DNA of 64,000 bases from contig JAGYVD010000001.1 of assembly GCA_021209875.1 (NCBI GenBank), forward strand, positions 1,488,001-1,552,000. Reading direction: 5' to 3'. The notes below the pieces were generated by a model. That model saw only the letters and a program-made list of their open reading frames with translations, had not been told where the DNA came from and searched no databases. Position numbers and translations under genes: made by a program. Source of the DNA: Rosellinia necatrix (taxonomy: Eukaryota > Ascomycota > Sordariomycetes > Xylariales > Xylariaceae). This document shows positions 22,420-35,160 of the stretch, piece after piece. How positions within the stretch are numbered: position 1 is the stretch's first letter; each line of letters opens with the position of its first letter.

Positions 22420-23848
22420 ATGCTTCAAGGCGATTCATCTAACCTCCGACGAGGGCGTGGTGTATCTTCCAGCCGGGCGGGCTCATATCGTGGGTCTTGG
22501 CGCGGCAATATGAGCTACTGGCGTGGTGGTAAGGACAGAACCCCTAAGCTGCCTGACGACAAGATACCACTCGGCCCCCTAGTCACTGAGTTCGTCCTAG
22601 AGGATATTGCCAGCTCAGTAGGTGAGGCGCGCATTACGAACTGCAAATACGCAGCCTCGTACTCGATGAGCGACGAAAAGCCGTTGAACGTGATTATACC
22701 GGGTATGATACACCAAATTTCAAACTAAACATGAGATTAATGTGTACCGTCTAGGGCAACCTGCTGCTTGGAGACCCCTCCCACTACCTTGCTCGCTCCC
22801 CGGCGATCGCGGCGACTACATGCGTGATCAGAATGGGGCACGTTTCCCTAACCATCCTATCCAACCAGCCGTCCAGGCCCTGTTCGTCCTGAACGAGGCG
22901 TTTGATCCGTCCCAAATCGACATTATGGGTTGCGCAAGCACTTTAGGAGACATCTTGCGATTCGCTAGCGCCATTGAATCGACCTTTCGTTTTGATGTCG
23001 AAATGATCGGTGATACCTTGTTCTTGATCCGCAATTGCAAGGACGAGGTGATCCCCGATGTTAGGGGGTATGGTCATTCATTTTTGGACGCATTTACTTC
23101 AAAAGGCCCCGGCAGCGGAAAGATCAAGTCTCACCAGCGAGTTGTGTCGTATGATTTCGCAGGCTTGAAGTGCCTCGTTCGTTTTGAATGTGATAGCTAT
23201 GTTACAAACCATCAGGGCCGTGATACTCATGTCACCCAACCAAAGTTCAATCCATCGCCGTTACCATCCGATGCGATCATTATACAAAAGTCTGGTGTGA
23301 TAGTCCCCCAATACTCGGTTTCGGAGATCAAAACCAAATCTGAAGCCATAGGAGAGATTCAGAAGAGTGACCATCTTCCTCGACTTTGGGTTCGGCAAAT
23401 TCCATACTTCATCACCGCATACCATACTCGAGGGACCTTTCAGGATGTTCGAGCCGAGGATATCCGCGAAGAATTGTTTGAATGGGAAGCTCAGCATCAA
23501 GGCAGGCTGAAGAGGTTCGCAACCATACTCCGTCAGCTTACAACTGAGGTTAAGCGAGCAAGTCATGTAAAATTGGAGATTTGCCGAACAGGAACTGGTC
23601 CATTACAACTTCGAGAACGACAAGGGGAGGCAAACCAAGCCCTTCCAAGTGCTTGGGAGATTCGTTGGGCCGCAAAGCCTGAACCAAACGCCGGGCCTTC
23701 GTCCAGTAGGGATGATAGTGACGAAGATAGTGACTCATATCCGCTAACAAGGACGTCATCCGGGGGCTCTGATGGTTCTGCGGCCGACTTTTCGTTTGAC
23801 TACACTGCGTGTGGCACTGAATGTGGATACTGTGGTCGCTGTGCATGA
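22420..23848 (+). CDS. Fungal orphan family often labelled 'geranylgeranyl pyrophosphate synthetase'
   Basis: Exons 22420-22702 and 22755-23848 (phase 1 intron, GTATGA donor, CTAG acceptor) give 458 residues. The N-terminus is Arg/Gly/Ser-rich. The core has IIPGQPAAWRP at the exon join, DYMRDQNGARFPNHP (about 115-129) and HQRVVSYDFAGLKCLVRFE (about 225-243). The C-terminus ends in TACGTECGYCGRCA. These blocks match a fungal family that databases commonly name geranylgeranyl pyrophosphate synthetase. I see none of the DDxxD motifs of prenyl synthases, so that name is very probably a mis-transferred label. The terminal Cys cluster could bind metal. Real function unknown. Confidence 0.75.
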
Positions 23849-24278
23849 AAGCAGGATGTCATCGCTAGGTAGAGCTTGCGGCAGCAATATAGTCAAATCA
23901 CCTGTCATTGATACTGCCAGTGTAGGTAGGCTGTGCTGGCGCGTTTCTATGGTCTTATTTTTGGGGTACTATAGGTGTATTAACGTACTTGGTGTGATGA
24001 GACAACCCACTGAACGGGTGCCCAAATGTGCATATGCATGGTAGCCAACATGCCAAGGGCGGCGGGTGAGACAGCATCAATAAGGAATAAGAGACTCACT
24101 CATCTATTCTCTTGTCTCCCCACGCGCAAGAAAAGCTCCCCGGCCCAGTCAGCCAACTTGCCCAACTCTCAATCATCTGATCGCACCAGCCCGTTTCAAG
24201 GAAACAACAACGCCGAAAAAAAAAAAAAAAACCCCCTTATCATAATTGTCACATCATACAAGAACGAATACATTATCC

Positions 24279-27200
24279 ATGATACCCCAAAATTCTGTGA
24301 AGGGTGCGGACGCGCGCCAAGATTCTCAACACACTATGAGGCCAAATAGTGGCCTTAACAAACGACCTCAACACCAAAGAACGTTCGACAATATTCTGAA
24401 AGGCAGATGGAAGATAGTACGGTCACAAAATGCCCGAGATTTCCTGGAGAGCATTTTATCCCAGGAAGAGAAGATAGCTTGCATAGAGAGACTCGCTTCT
24501 TCAGACAACGGGAAAGAGGCATTGCACAGAGCATTAACCATCAGCGATTCGCCACTTTTCATAAACACTCTCGTCTCGGATTTGCTCTCTTTTCTCGAAC
24601 ATCCCGTAAGATATCCAATGCGTTTTGTTTCTTAATTACCCCCTTGCTTCAAATAATGGTTACCGACCGCCAACTTCGTTTAGGAGCTTAGGACGGTATG
24701 TGACGGAGAACTCCTAACTCAAATCCTCTGGGCCATGGTTGATCCGCCGTTATTTTGGAATAATCTTCTCCGATGTGCTAAAAAAGGCATATTGGACACT
24801 AAAGCATCAGAGGGCTTCTTATGGCTGCTGCTTCAACTAACGATGCTGCCGTCGCTCCAATCGAACGATTTCAGAGCAACAGCAGAATCCTTGGTGAATG
24901 GCGACTGGCGCCTAGTGGTTTCATCAGACAAGACCGACCGATTACTGCGGCAAATCAAGGCTTTAACAGCTCCGTCTTCTGCTTCCGGGACTGGTTTTGT
25001 TTCCCGAGATGGCCTCAGTCCTGGAGGCCGCCACGACAATGATTTCGCAAGTTATCGGGATATTTCTATCCTCCCGACACGGGGCGAATTACTTTCAAGA
25101 GAAAAACCCTTCTATCTTCATGCATCTTCCATCGCAGAGGCAGATGCCGCTGACCGCATTCAGATGCATCTTGATAATCAATACCGCCTAGTCCGAGAAG
25201 ACATGATTGGTGATATGCAGGAAGAATTCCGCAACGTAGCCAACGGCAAAAAAAGGCGAGGCTTCCGCAATACCTTCATTCAAGATATTTCCTTTGTAGA
25301 TTTCGACAAAGATACTATGGGCAAAGAGCGACCATGTACCATTATATTCAGATGCAATGAAGACATACTCAAAGAAAATTTGAAGATACAAGGAGACAAC
25401 ACCTTCGAAAACAGAAAAAAGGCTCTCAAGCGAGTGCCTGCCTTCTTTCGGCACCTGAGCTTCGGGTGCCTCGTCAAGGGGAATAATGTTCTAGGGTTCG
25501 CCTCCGTCGACAGAAACGAAGATCGTCTCGCGCTTAACCCACCCCAGATATGCCTTCGCGTCACAGGGTCCGACTCATTGGAGCAGATACTGCGTGAACT
25601 TCAGCAGGGAAGGCTTGATTATCTTCAACTCTCTACCCCTGTATTTGCGTACGAGCCGATACTCGAGAGATTGCAGCGTAAGACAGACATCGAGCTGGCA
25701 GACGATATCCTCGGCCTATCCAATGATCCTCAGCTATCACGACTCGTACCTCAGGCACTTCTGGATTCTCTTGAAGGGCTACAGCCAGGATCATCGGATC
25801 TCCAACATCTTCTGAAATTATCTAAACCCGTCTCGTTGGATCCATCCCAAGTCCAAGCGTTAGTCCACGGCTTGACATATCATGTTGGTTTGATACAGGG
25901 ACCACCAGGTAAGTACTGCGCTTCCATGAACACCCATCAGCTGGCTGATTTGACCTAGGCACTGGCAAATCCCTGGTCGGCGCACTATTGACCAAAGCTA
26001 TTGTTGACAATACAAACGATATCCTACTTGTGTTGTCATTTACCAACCATGCTTTAGATCAGTTCATTGAAGATTTAATGGATATTGGTATTCACTCTGA
26101 TTTAATCGTCCGGCTTGGTTCCAAATCCACGACGCGAACCGCACCGCTTCTGCTGAGTGCCCAAAATGGCGCTGGCCAACAACGGCGATGGACCCGATAC
26201 GAATTGCTTGATTACCAGCGAAACCAGATGACCCATCTCCTTGAGATGGTTGATGAAAGTTCCGCCAATTTCTTCCAGGATAGAATCTCCCATAATGAGA
26301 TACTTCAATATCTTCAATATTCAGAAGTCGACCAGAATTTCTACGATGCGCTGGCGCCACCAGAGGCGGGCGAAGGAGAAATTATTGTAGGGCCGAAAGG
26401 TAAGAAGATGCAGTCCGGCGACCTCTTCCAACGATGGCAAAGGGGGCAAAATGCTGTTACATTTACTTCATTAGGGTCAAATCCTGAATGGAGAAGTGTG
26501 TGGAACCTGAGTAAACCCGAACGCCTCGCCAAGGTTGAAGAGTGGACAAAAGATATTATGCAGGATAGGTTACGAGAGTTGACGACGCACATCGAAAACT
26601 TCAACAAATGCCAGAAGACAATCCTGAAGTTACGACAGGAAAAAACGGAACATATCCTTCGATCGAAAAGAATAATAGCCTGTACCACAACCGCGGCGTC
26701 CATGTATGCCTCTGAAATCCAGGCAGCTGCACCAGGAGTTGTGATCGTCGAGGAGGCAGGCGAAATTCTCGAAAGCCACATACTAGCAGCGATGGGGCCA
26801 ACAACAAAACACCTCATACAAATAGGGGATCACAAACAATTACGTCCGAAAGTGAAGAATTACAAGTTGACTGTCGAAGCTGGGAGCGGTTATGACCTTA
26901 ATCGGTCGCTTTTCGAGAGACTTATTCTCCAGGGCCGTCCGAGTCGTACTTTATTACACCAACATCGAATGCGTCCTGAGATCTCCGAATTAGTTAGGCA
27001 CAACTACCCAGAATTACATGATGCGCCGAGTACGCAGGGTCGCCCTCATCTACGTGGGTTTCAGGACGACGTCATATTCTGTAACCACAAGTACCCAGAA
27101 ATCAAGAACGAGGTTCTTCGAGAGAAGTTGGATCCTTTCGCAAAATCTAGTAAGCAGAATGTATACGAAGCGGATATGGTTTTGAAGTGTATCCGTTACC

Positions 27201-30200
27201 TAGGCCAGCAAAGCTACAAGACTGATGACATCGTCATCCTAACGCCGTATTTGGTTCGTACAAATGTTTCCCTATCTAAATCATGTTAAAAGTTAATAAT
27301 TCACAGGGGCAACTTTCCCTACTCCGAGAAATGCTAAGTCAAGAGCACGATCCCATTCTCAGCGACTTTGATAGTCACGACCTCGTCGAGGCTGGTATCC
27401 TGCCAGCAGCAAGCGCAGACGTCAATAAGAAGCCGATAAGACTATCTACTATAGACAACTATCAAGGAGAAGAGAGAGATATCGTTATCGCATCTCTTAC
27501 TCGAAGTAACGATGATGGGGAAATCGGCTTTATGGCTGCGCCTGAGCGCTTAAATGTGCTTGTCTCCCGAGCGAAGAACGCGTTGATCATGATTGGCAAT
27601 GCGGAGACTTTCATTCACGCGATCAAAGGCCGTGATGAGTGGGCAACCTTGTTCAATAATTTAAAAGCAAAAGGGAGAATCCATGACGGCTTTCCTGTTA
27701 AGTGCGAGAAGCATCCTGACCGGGTGATGACGCTCCGCTCTTCAGACGAGTAAGCATCTCAAAGACCTTTATTATCCCGCTACGCTAGTATCCTATAACA
27801 AATAATGTGTAAACTGTATAAGTATATATGGGAGCTCATTGCTAGCGATATTTACTGACTCTTCATAGATTTGATTTACACTGCCCAGACGGAGGTTGTG
27901 CAGAGCCTTGTATGTATCAGAACTGAACGATGGTAGATTAGCAGCTAATGAATATAAATAGGTTCAGAGCTTCTATCTTGCGGGAAACATACATGTCCAA
28001 AACGGTGTCACCTTCGAGTTGACCATTCAAAAATCTCTTGCGGTGCGATTCTCAATAGTGTTTGTGTTACTGGTCACCCACTGGTGTGGCAATGCTCTGA
28101 TAAGCGGCCACCCCCGTGCCAAACGTGTCGATTAGAAAAGGAGGAGAAAGAACGAAAAGCTCGCAGAGATAGAGACCTTGAACTTGAGCGGCAAGCGAAG
28201 CAGCGAGCCTATGCGAAACAGCTCGATGCTATTAAGGCCGAAATTGCGCTCCAACAACAAGCCGTGAAGGACCATCTCCAGCGACAGCAACAAGATCAAA
28301 CTCTTCTCCGACATCAAGCTGAGCTCGATCGTGTGACCAAAGAAGCTCAAAGAGTTTCTAAAAGAAACGTTTTGGCCTCGCCCCAAGGGGTTGTTGGAAA
28401 CAAGCCCAGCATTATTGAAAAAGGGTCGAATAGCCCCGAATTTATTCAAAAGCAGGAAGATCAGCACAATAACACCCCAGATCCGAAACCTGTAGTCTCG
28501 CACCAATCTGATACTCAAGACGTTGAGGATGGCGGCGCGGCTGAGGGTGAAGTTCCGCAGGCTGACGAAGCAGAGCCTGCTTCAATTAGTCAACGATCTG
28601 CTGCCGAGGCTGATTGGGAACAGCAGAAGGAATTTGAGCGTGCCTCAAACGAGGCGCTCGATTCCCTAATGCAAATGATTGGGCTCGAGACTGTAAAGAA
28701 GGAGTTCCTTACCATTAAAGCCAGAGTTGACACTTCTATTCGTCAAGCGATAGACTTAAGGGGCGATAGGTTCGGCGCAGCGTTGTTGGGAAATCCTGGG
28801 ACTGGTAAGTTTACGATGCTTCCGAGTTGGGCTTTTACTAATTCTCAGCAGGCAAGACTACTGTTGCCAGATTATATGGAAAATTTCTGTCGTCCATGGG
28901 GGTCATTCCGGGTAGTCACTTCGAAGAGACGACAGGCTCACGTCTAGCGCACGACGGAATACAAGGAGCCCAGACATTGTTAGACAACCTCCTCCAAAAA
29001 GGTGGCGGGGTGTTTTTCCTCGACGAGGCATACCAGATTGTGTCGAGTTCGTCTATTGGAGGATCCCAGGTGCTCGACTTCCTCCTCGCCGAGATCGAGA
29101 ACTGCACCGGAAAGATTGTGTTTGTATTTGCTGGATATCATAAACAAATGGAGGCATTCTTTGCTCATAACCCGGGCATTCCGAGCCGCATTCCAATCCG
29201 CCTGGATTTTCAGGACTACGAGGATAGCGAGTTGCTTCGGATCATGAATCATGAGCTCAACAAGAAGTTCTCGGGGCGTATGAAGATCGAAGGTGGTGCG
29301 GATGGGCTTTACATGCGCATCGCATCACGTCGCATTGGTGCCGGCCGTGGCCGCGAAGGTTTCGGTAATGCGCGGGAGGTTCATAACGTTTTGTCTATCC
29401 TCTTACGAAGACAGGCCGATCGACTACATCAAAGCAGACAGCGCGGGGAGAATCCCGATGATTTACTGCTAGAAAAGATTGACATTATAGGTCCTGAACC
29501 AAGTAGCGCCATGTCGTCGAACAAGGATTGGCAAACACTCCATAAAATGATCGGACTTAAGGCCGTGAAGCAGTCCATACAGATCTTGGCCGATCGCCTC
29601 CAAGCCAACTATGAGCGAGAGCTGGTTGAACAGCCACTTATAGGATGTTCTCTTAACAAGGTCTTCGTAGGGAACCCAGGGACAGGCAAAACGACGGTGG
29701 CTAAACTATATGGCAAGATCTTAGCAGCAATGGGGCTTCTCAGCAATGGCGAGGTCGTTATCAAAAACCCAGCTGACTTTGTTGGCAGCGCGCTAGGACA
29801 TTCGGAGAAAAATACGAAGGCTATCCTAGAGGCAACAAAAGGAAAGGTGCTTATTATCGACGAAGCGTACATGCTCGCTAGTGGACAATCCGATACCGGG
29901 GGGATAAATGACCCTTACAAGACCGCTGTGGTCGACACGATCGTCGCCGAAGTGCAATCCACCTCCCTTGAAGACAGGTGTGTGCTTCTTCTCGGTTACC
30001 AAGAGCAGATGGAGAATATGTTCCAAAAGGTCAATCCAGGTTTAACACGAAGGTTCCCAATGTCCTCCGCGTTCGTCTTCGAGGACTACGACGACTCAGA
30101 GCTTCGAGGCATTCTCGACCTCAAGCTCAGGCAACAGGGCTTCAGAGCCGGAGAGGCGGGCAAAAAGGCTTGTATCTCCGCCCTTGGGCGCGCGCGCAAT

Positions 30201-31866
30201 AGACCCAACTTCGGTAACGCGGGCGAGGTCGACATTATCCTCGACCAAGCCAAAGACCGCCAGCAGAAACGCTTAGCCGAATCGAAAGGGCCAAGAAAGA
30301 CAGATTGGCTCGAGCCACAGGATATCGATCCCGATTTCAACAGGATAGAGCAAGCGGCGACAAACATTCCTATGCTCTTCAAAGGTGTGGTGGGCTGTGA
30401 GCATATCGTTCAGAAGCTAGAGGGATATCAACAAGAAGTTCAGAATATGAAAGAGTCAGGCTATTCCGACGCAGAGATTCGCGCTCAGGTTCCCTTTGGT
30501 CTATTATTCCGTGGACCACCAGGTAAGATGATCTCTCGCATGTATGAACATGTAGTTGACTCGAAATACTTCAGGTACCGGGAAGACCAGTACAGCAAGG
30601 AAGATGGGTAAGGTGTATTACGATCTCGGACTCCTTGGGGAAGCTAAGGTCGTGGAATGTTCTGCGACTGACATTATCGGGCAATATGTCGGCCAAACCG
30701 GGCCCAAGGTCCAGAAGAAATTCGACGAAGCACTTGGTCGCGTCCTCTTCATCGACGAAGCATATAGGCTTGCGGGCGGCCATTTTGCGAAGGAGGCGAT
30801 GGATGAGATCGTTGATTGCTTAACGAAAGAGCGCTACCAGAACAAGATCCTGGTTATCCTAGCCGGCTACGACGACGACATCAATCGTCTCATGAATCAG
30901 AACCCCGGCCTTACCAGTCGATTCCCGGAGACTATTTCATTCTATCACATGCCGCCGAGGCACTGCCGCGATCTACTCCTCCAGCTGCTCACCATGAAGA
31001 AGCTTGACACCACGCAGCTAGAAGCTTCAGCGACGATTGATAGCCAGCTCCTCGACCTCTTCGGCACGCTGAGCCAAACGCCATCGTGGGGGAACGCGCG
31101 AGATGTGCAGACCCTCACAAAGTCGATCTTCGGGACGATGATGAGAGACAAAAGCAAAAAGCAAAAAGTGGTAACCGAAGATGCGGTACTAGATGCCATG
31201 AAAGAGATGATAAAAGAGCGAAGCGGCCGGGCCGCCGCCGTCGTCGCCGCAGCATCAAACCTAGACCCCCGTCAGAGTACCCCACTACCAATCCAATCGA
31301 AGTTCGACTTCCAAGAGCCGCCCCGGACCATAACGGAGATCATCACGGAGACCACCATGGAGCCAGAGGAGAGGATGAAGGAAGAGGTAGAGGAAGAGGA
31401 AAAGGAGGAGCCACCGGAGGCGGGCGGCACGCAGCCTCAGCAATCCAAGGCAGCCGGACGCCGGGACGCGGGCGTCTCGGACGAGGTCTGGCAGCAGCTG
31501 CAGCGGGACAGAGACGCGGAGGAGCAGCGCCGGCGCGAGCTGGCGGCCGCGCGCCAGAAGGCGGCCGAGCTCGAGCGGCAGCTGCGCGCGCGGGAGCAGG
31601 AGCTCAGGCGGCAGCAGCAGCAACGCGACGACGCCGCCCGCCGTGAGATCCTGCGCGAGCTGGAGCGCCTCCGTGCGCGCCGCGACCTGGCCGAGCGCGC
31701 GCGCCGCGAGAAGGAGGCGCGCGCCAAGAAGGAGATGGAGGCCAAGGCGAAGCTGAAGAGGATCGGCGTCTGTCCCGTGGGATACGAGTGGATCCCCCAG
31801 GCCGCCGGGTATCGGTGTGCCGGGGGGTCGCATTACATGTCGAACGAGGAGGTCTTACGGATTTGA
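24279..31866 (+). CDS. Giant NFX1-type (ZNFX1-like) SF1 helicase fused to three CbxX-type AAA+ ATPases
   Basis: Exons 24279-24605, 24684-25908, 25959-27253, 27307-27749, 27869-27909, 27962-28804, 28852-30522, 30575-31866; all phases agree, 2,378 residues. Helicase: GPPGTGKS (about 514-521), SFTNHALDQF, VVIVEEAGE (near 778), QIGDHKQLRP, STIDNYQGEERD, ERLNVLVSRAKN. Next come NFX1-type zinc fingers (CGKHTCPKRCH, near 1117) and a long coiled coil. AAA domain 1 has NPGTGKTT (about 1388) and FFLDEAYQ; domain 2 has NPGTGKTT (about 1669) and LIIDEAYML; domain 3 has GPPGTGKT (about 1945) and LFIDEAYRL. A charged coiled coil and a Cys-rich end (CPVGYEW, GYRCAGGSH) close it. ZNFX1 relatives act on RNA in antiviral or small-RNA pathways; CbxX domains are remodelling ATPases. 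The joint role of this fusion is unknown. Confidence 0.9.
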
Positions 31867-32745
31867 TCAATTAGTAGTCCTCTTTTTTTAAGGGGGAAGG
31901 GGAGGCGGGAGAGAGGGGGGGAGGTGGTCTTGTAATGTATTATTATTGTGTTTACTATCGGGAAAAAAATGCTAGGATACCCGCGTCGGAGCACGCCATA
32001 GTTATCCGGAATATCCATCCACCCTCGATTCTTAAACTGCCCGCCAACATGCCGTGGCCGTTGCTCTCACTCTGAGATCCCCCGTAAATCCTCGCACAAC
32101 TAACTGCCTACTCCGGCGGTCGAGACAAGCTTTTACAGTCGCAGTGCCAATTCTCTTAGCTCGCGTGGGAAAGCTTGAATCTCGCGATGTGGGCTTCCCA
32201 TCCCCGGCGCATCCCCACGGCTTGATCGATGGTAATCTCTTGGCTCGGGTACCTGGCAACGAAAGGATCTAGTGTAGTTGTAAAGGGGGGGGAGGGCGAA
32301 TCGGAGCAGAGCTGGGGGAGGGTCCAGGGCAGCTGTGGGATTGTACGAATCGGGGTCGCAACGGTCTATATCCTAGCCGGACATCCTAGCCCTAAATAGA
32401 AGGTAAGATACAGAGAAATGGCGCCATGTAAGGTATCGGGCTGCTGGTTAATAGTGCTCCTGGTAAATCGTCCAGAGAGATGGTGTGATAGCCGTGCCAG
32501 CCGAAGAGGCTTCCACGAATCCGCCCCCCAGACCGGAATAGTCGTTCCTGGGGTGTAGATACTATCGGTTCGCGCTACGTGCTGACGACATGACGCTCCT
32601 CCGGCGATAACTAATACATAACAGTCGCGTGTGATGTAGATATAAAAAGGGCCGCCTCGGCCAGGCGCGCCCACTAAATGAAATGATCCTTTCTAGCTGG
32701 GCTTTGCGTCTCTCAGTTTTCGGTTTTGGAATAGTAGAGTGGAAA
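31867..32745. other. Intergenic region upstream of the protease gene
   Basis: No gene supported. G-rich tracts at about 31890-31925 and 32286-32296. A TATA-like element lies at 32641-32648. Confidence 0.55.
32641..32648 (+). promoter_or_regulatory. TATA-box-like element
   Basis: TATAAAAA stands 98 bases before the chosen start codon (32746) of the sedolisin gene, a usual distance for a fungal core promoter. Confidence 0.55.
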
Positions 32746-35160
32746 ATGCTTCGCAACTCGCTCGTAACGGCTCTTGCGGCCGGATTGGCCCTTGAGGTCG
32801 TAGCCGGTCCAGTCACCCATGGCGGTGCTCTCAAGTATCGTGAGCTCCCGTCGACTCACGCCCTTCACGAACGCCATGCTCCCCACTGGGGACGTCAGTG
32901 GACGAAGAGGGCCAAGGTGTCGGCAGACGCGGTTATTCCCGTGCGCATTGGTCTGAAGCAGTCGAACCTGGACGCTGGTCATGACAAGCTGATGGATATG
33001 TAAGAGAGATGCCCTTTGTTTTTGTTGTTGTTTTTTGCGCGAACTGCGAGACTGGAGACTAACGCAGCTACCCCAGTTCGAACCCCAAGTCGGCCAACTA
33101 TGGAAAGCACATGAGCGCTCAGGAGGTCATCGATTTCTTCGCCCCTCATGAATCTAGCGTTGAGGTCGTCCGGAACTGGTTGCAAGGCGCGGGCATCTCT
33201 GCAGATCGCATTAGCCTGTCAACCAACAAGCAGGTAAGTTAACATATACTTATTTTAATTGGTATCATCGATATTGCTGAAGCTAACATACGTGTTAATC
33301 AGTGGATCCAATTCGACGCGACCACTGGCGAGGTGGAAGACTTATTGCATGCTGACTTCTATGTGTGGGAGCACACCGATGGGGGTAGTGATATGTCCAC
33401 TGAAGCGTATCATCTTCCCAAGAATGTTCAGGAGTACGTTGACTACGTGACTCCGGGCACTAGGCTACGTTCGAGGCAGCATGCAGCGAAGGAGAAGAAG
33501 ATGAAGCGTGACACCTTCAAGAATGATGTCCGGCCATTCATCACTAAACTTCCAGTATTTCCTGAGCCGAACTCTACTACCTGCTCTCTCTACGTTACTG
33601 CCGATTGCACAAGAGGTAATGTTCCATCTCCACATCCGCAATGCACAATGCTCATATGGTCGTATAGCGCAGTATAACATGCCGAAGGGATCGACTAAGT
33701 TTCCCGGGAACGAGCTCGGTATCTTTGAAAGCTTGGATGACCACTACAGCAAAGATGATTTAGATGTGTTCTTCAAGACCCTTTATCCGTACGTATAAGG
33801 AAAAATCCGTTGCCCATATGCTGGCTAACCAAGGAATGCCAGCGACTTGAATGTGCCAACCGGCACATACCCCGAGGAGCGCTTGATCGACGGTGCTATC
33901 GGCGCTATTGAGACGCCGTCGCCTCTTTATCCTCTCGAAGTTGGTCTAGAATCCTCGCTGGACTTCGACTCGGCCTGGCCTCTCATCTGGCCACAAGGCA
34001 CGGTGCTATACCAGACAGATGATGAATACTACGAGCATACCGGCAACTTTACTGGTTTCTGGAACACGTTCCTTGACGCCATTGACGGATCGTACTGTGA
34101 CTTCGCAGCCTTCGGCGAGAAGGGCAACTGCGACACGCCCGAGTGCCAGGACCCAGCATACCCGGACAACAACCCCGGTGGGTACACGGGCAAGCTCCAG
34201 TGTGGTGTTTACAAGCCGACCAACGTCATTTCCATCTCATATGGAGGTGGCGAGGCCGACTTGCCGGACTCCTACATGAAGCGTCAGTGTGCTGAATGGT
34301 TGAAGTGAGTTAGAATCCCGGAAGCCCCGTTTTCTTATTCCAAATATTCCCTATCATGCAACTTCCCAGCTTGCGTCGCCCATCGGGCGACTTCGAACAT
34401 TGACTAAAGCAGCGACTAACCTCGCCATAGGCTCTCGCTCCAAGGCGCCACTGTTGTAATATCGTCCGGTGATTCCGGTGTGGGCGACAACGGCGCCTGC
34501 CCAACCAAAGCCGACGGCTCCGAAGTGTTCTACCCGGATTACGCCAGCACGTGCCCCTACGTCCTATCGGTTGGCAGCACCGAGTGGGATCGGTTCTCGA
34601 ACAGCACAGCCGAGCAGCCGTACGAGAGGCTGAACGAGGTTGCCACGGCCCGGTTCCCCAGCGGCGGGGGTTTTAGCAACATCTTCCCGCTGCCGCTGTA
34701 CCAGGCCCTCCACGTGACCAAGTACGTCGACACGGTGGGCAAGACGCTGCCGTTTGAGAGCTATAGCCAGTTCCCGCGCGACGGCGACTTCTCGCGGGTC
34801 ACCAAGGGTGTGTACAACCGCCTCGGCCGGGCCTACCCGGACGTTGGCGCTGTCGGCGATCGCCAGCTCGTCCTCGGCGGCGGCGACTGGTATCTCGTCG
34901 GCGGCACCTCGCTGTCGGCGCCCGTCTGGGGCGCGGTCCTCACGCTGATCAACGAGGGGCGCCTCAAGGCCCACAAGCCCACCCTTGGGTTCGTGAACCC
35001 CATTCTATATGCCCACCCCGAGGTGTTCAACGACGTGACTGAGGGGAGCAACCCTGGCTGTGACACGGTCGGGTTCAAAGCTTCCAAGGGCTGGGATCCG
35101 GTTACTGGTCTGGGTTCGCCCAATTTCGCGAAGCTGTCTAAGCTCTTAAATGGCATTTAG
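32746..35160 (+). CDS. Secreted sedolisin (S53) protease, tripeptidyl-peptidase I-like
   Basis: Exons 32746-32999, 33077-33233, 33303-33615, 33668-33788, 33843-34304, 34431-35160 give 678 residues. Signal peptide MLRNSLVTALAAGLALEVVA favours this Met over one 21 codons upstream. The pro-domain (to about 230) includes SNPKSANYGKHMS, the typical activation-domain fold of the family. In the peptidase domain, ESSLDFD supplies the catalytic Glu (about 318) and Asp (about 322), SSGDSG the oxyanion Asp (about 450) and GGTSLSAP the nucleophile Ser (about 596). The C-terminal DVTEGSNPGC and GWDPVTGLGSP stretch is the calcium-site region. Intron 4 uses GTACGT just before a second GT, which is the only choice that restores the frame. 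It should act in acid outside the cell in protein degradation. Confidence 0.92.

Noticed and set aside
33781..33795. GTATAA donor after CCGTAC for intron 4 of the sedolisin gene
   Set aside because: It leaves the next exon out of frame; the GTACGT donor four bases earlier restores the conserved sequence.
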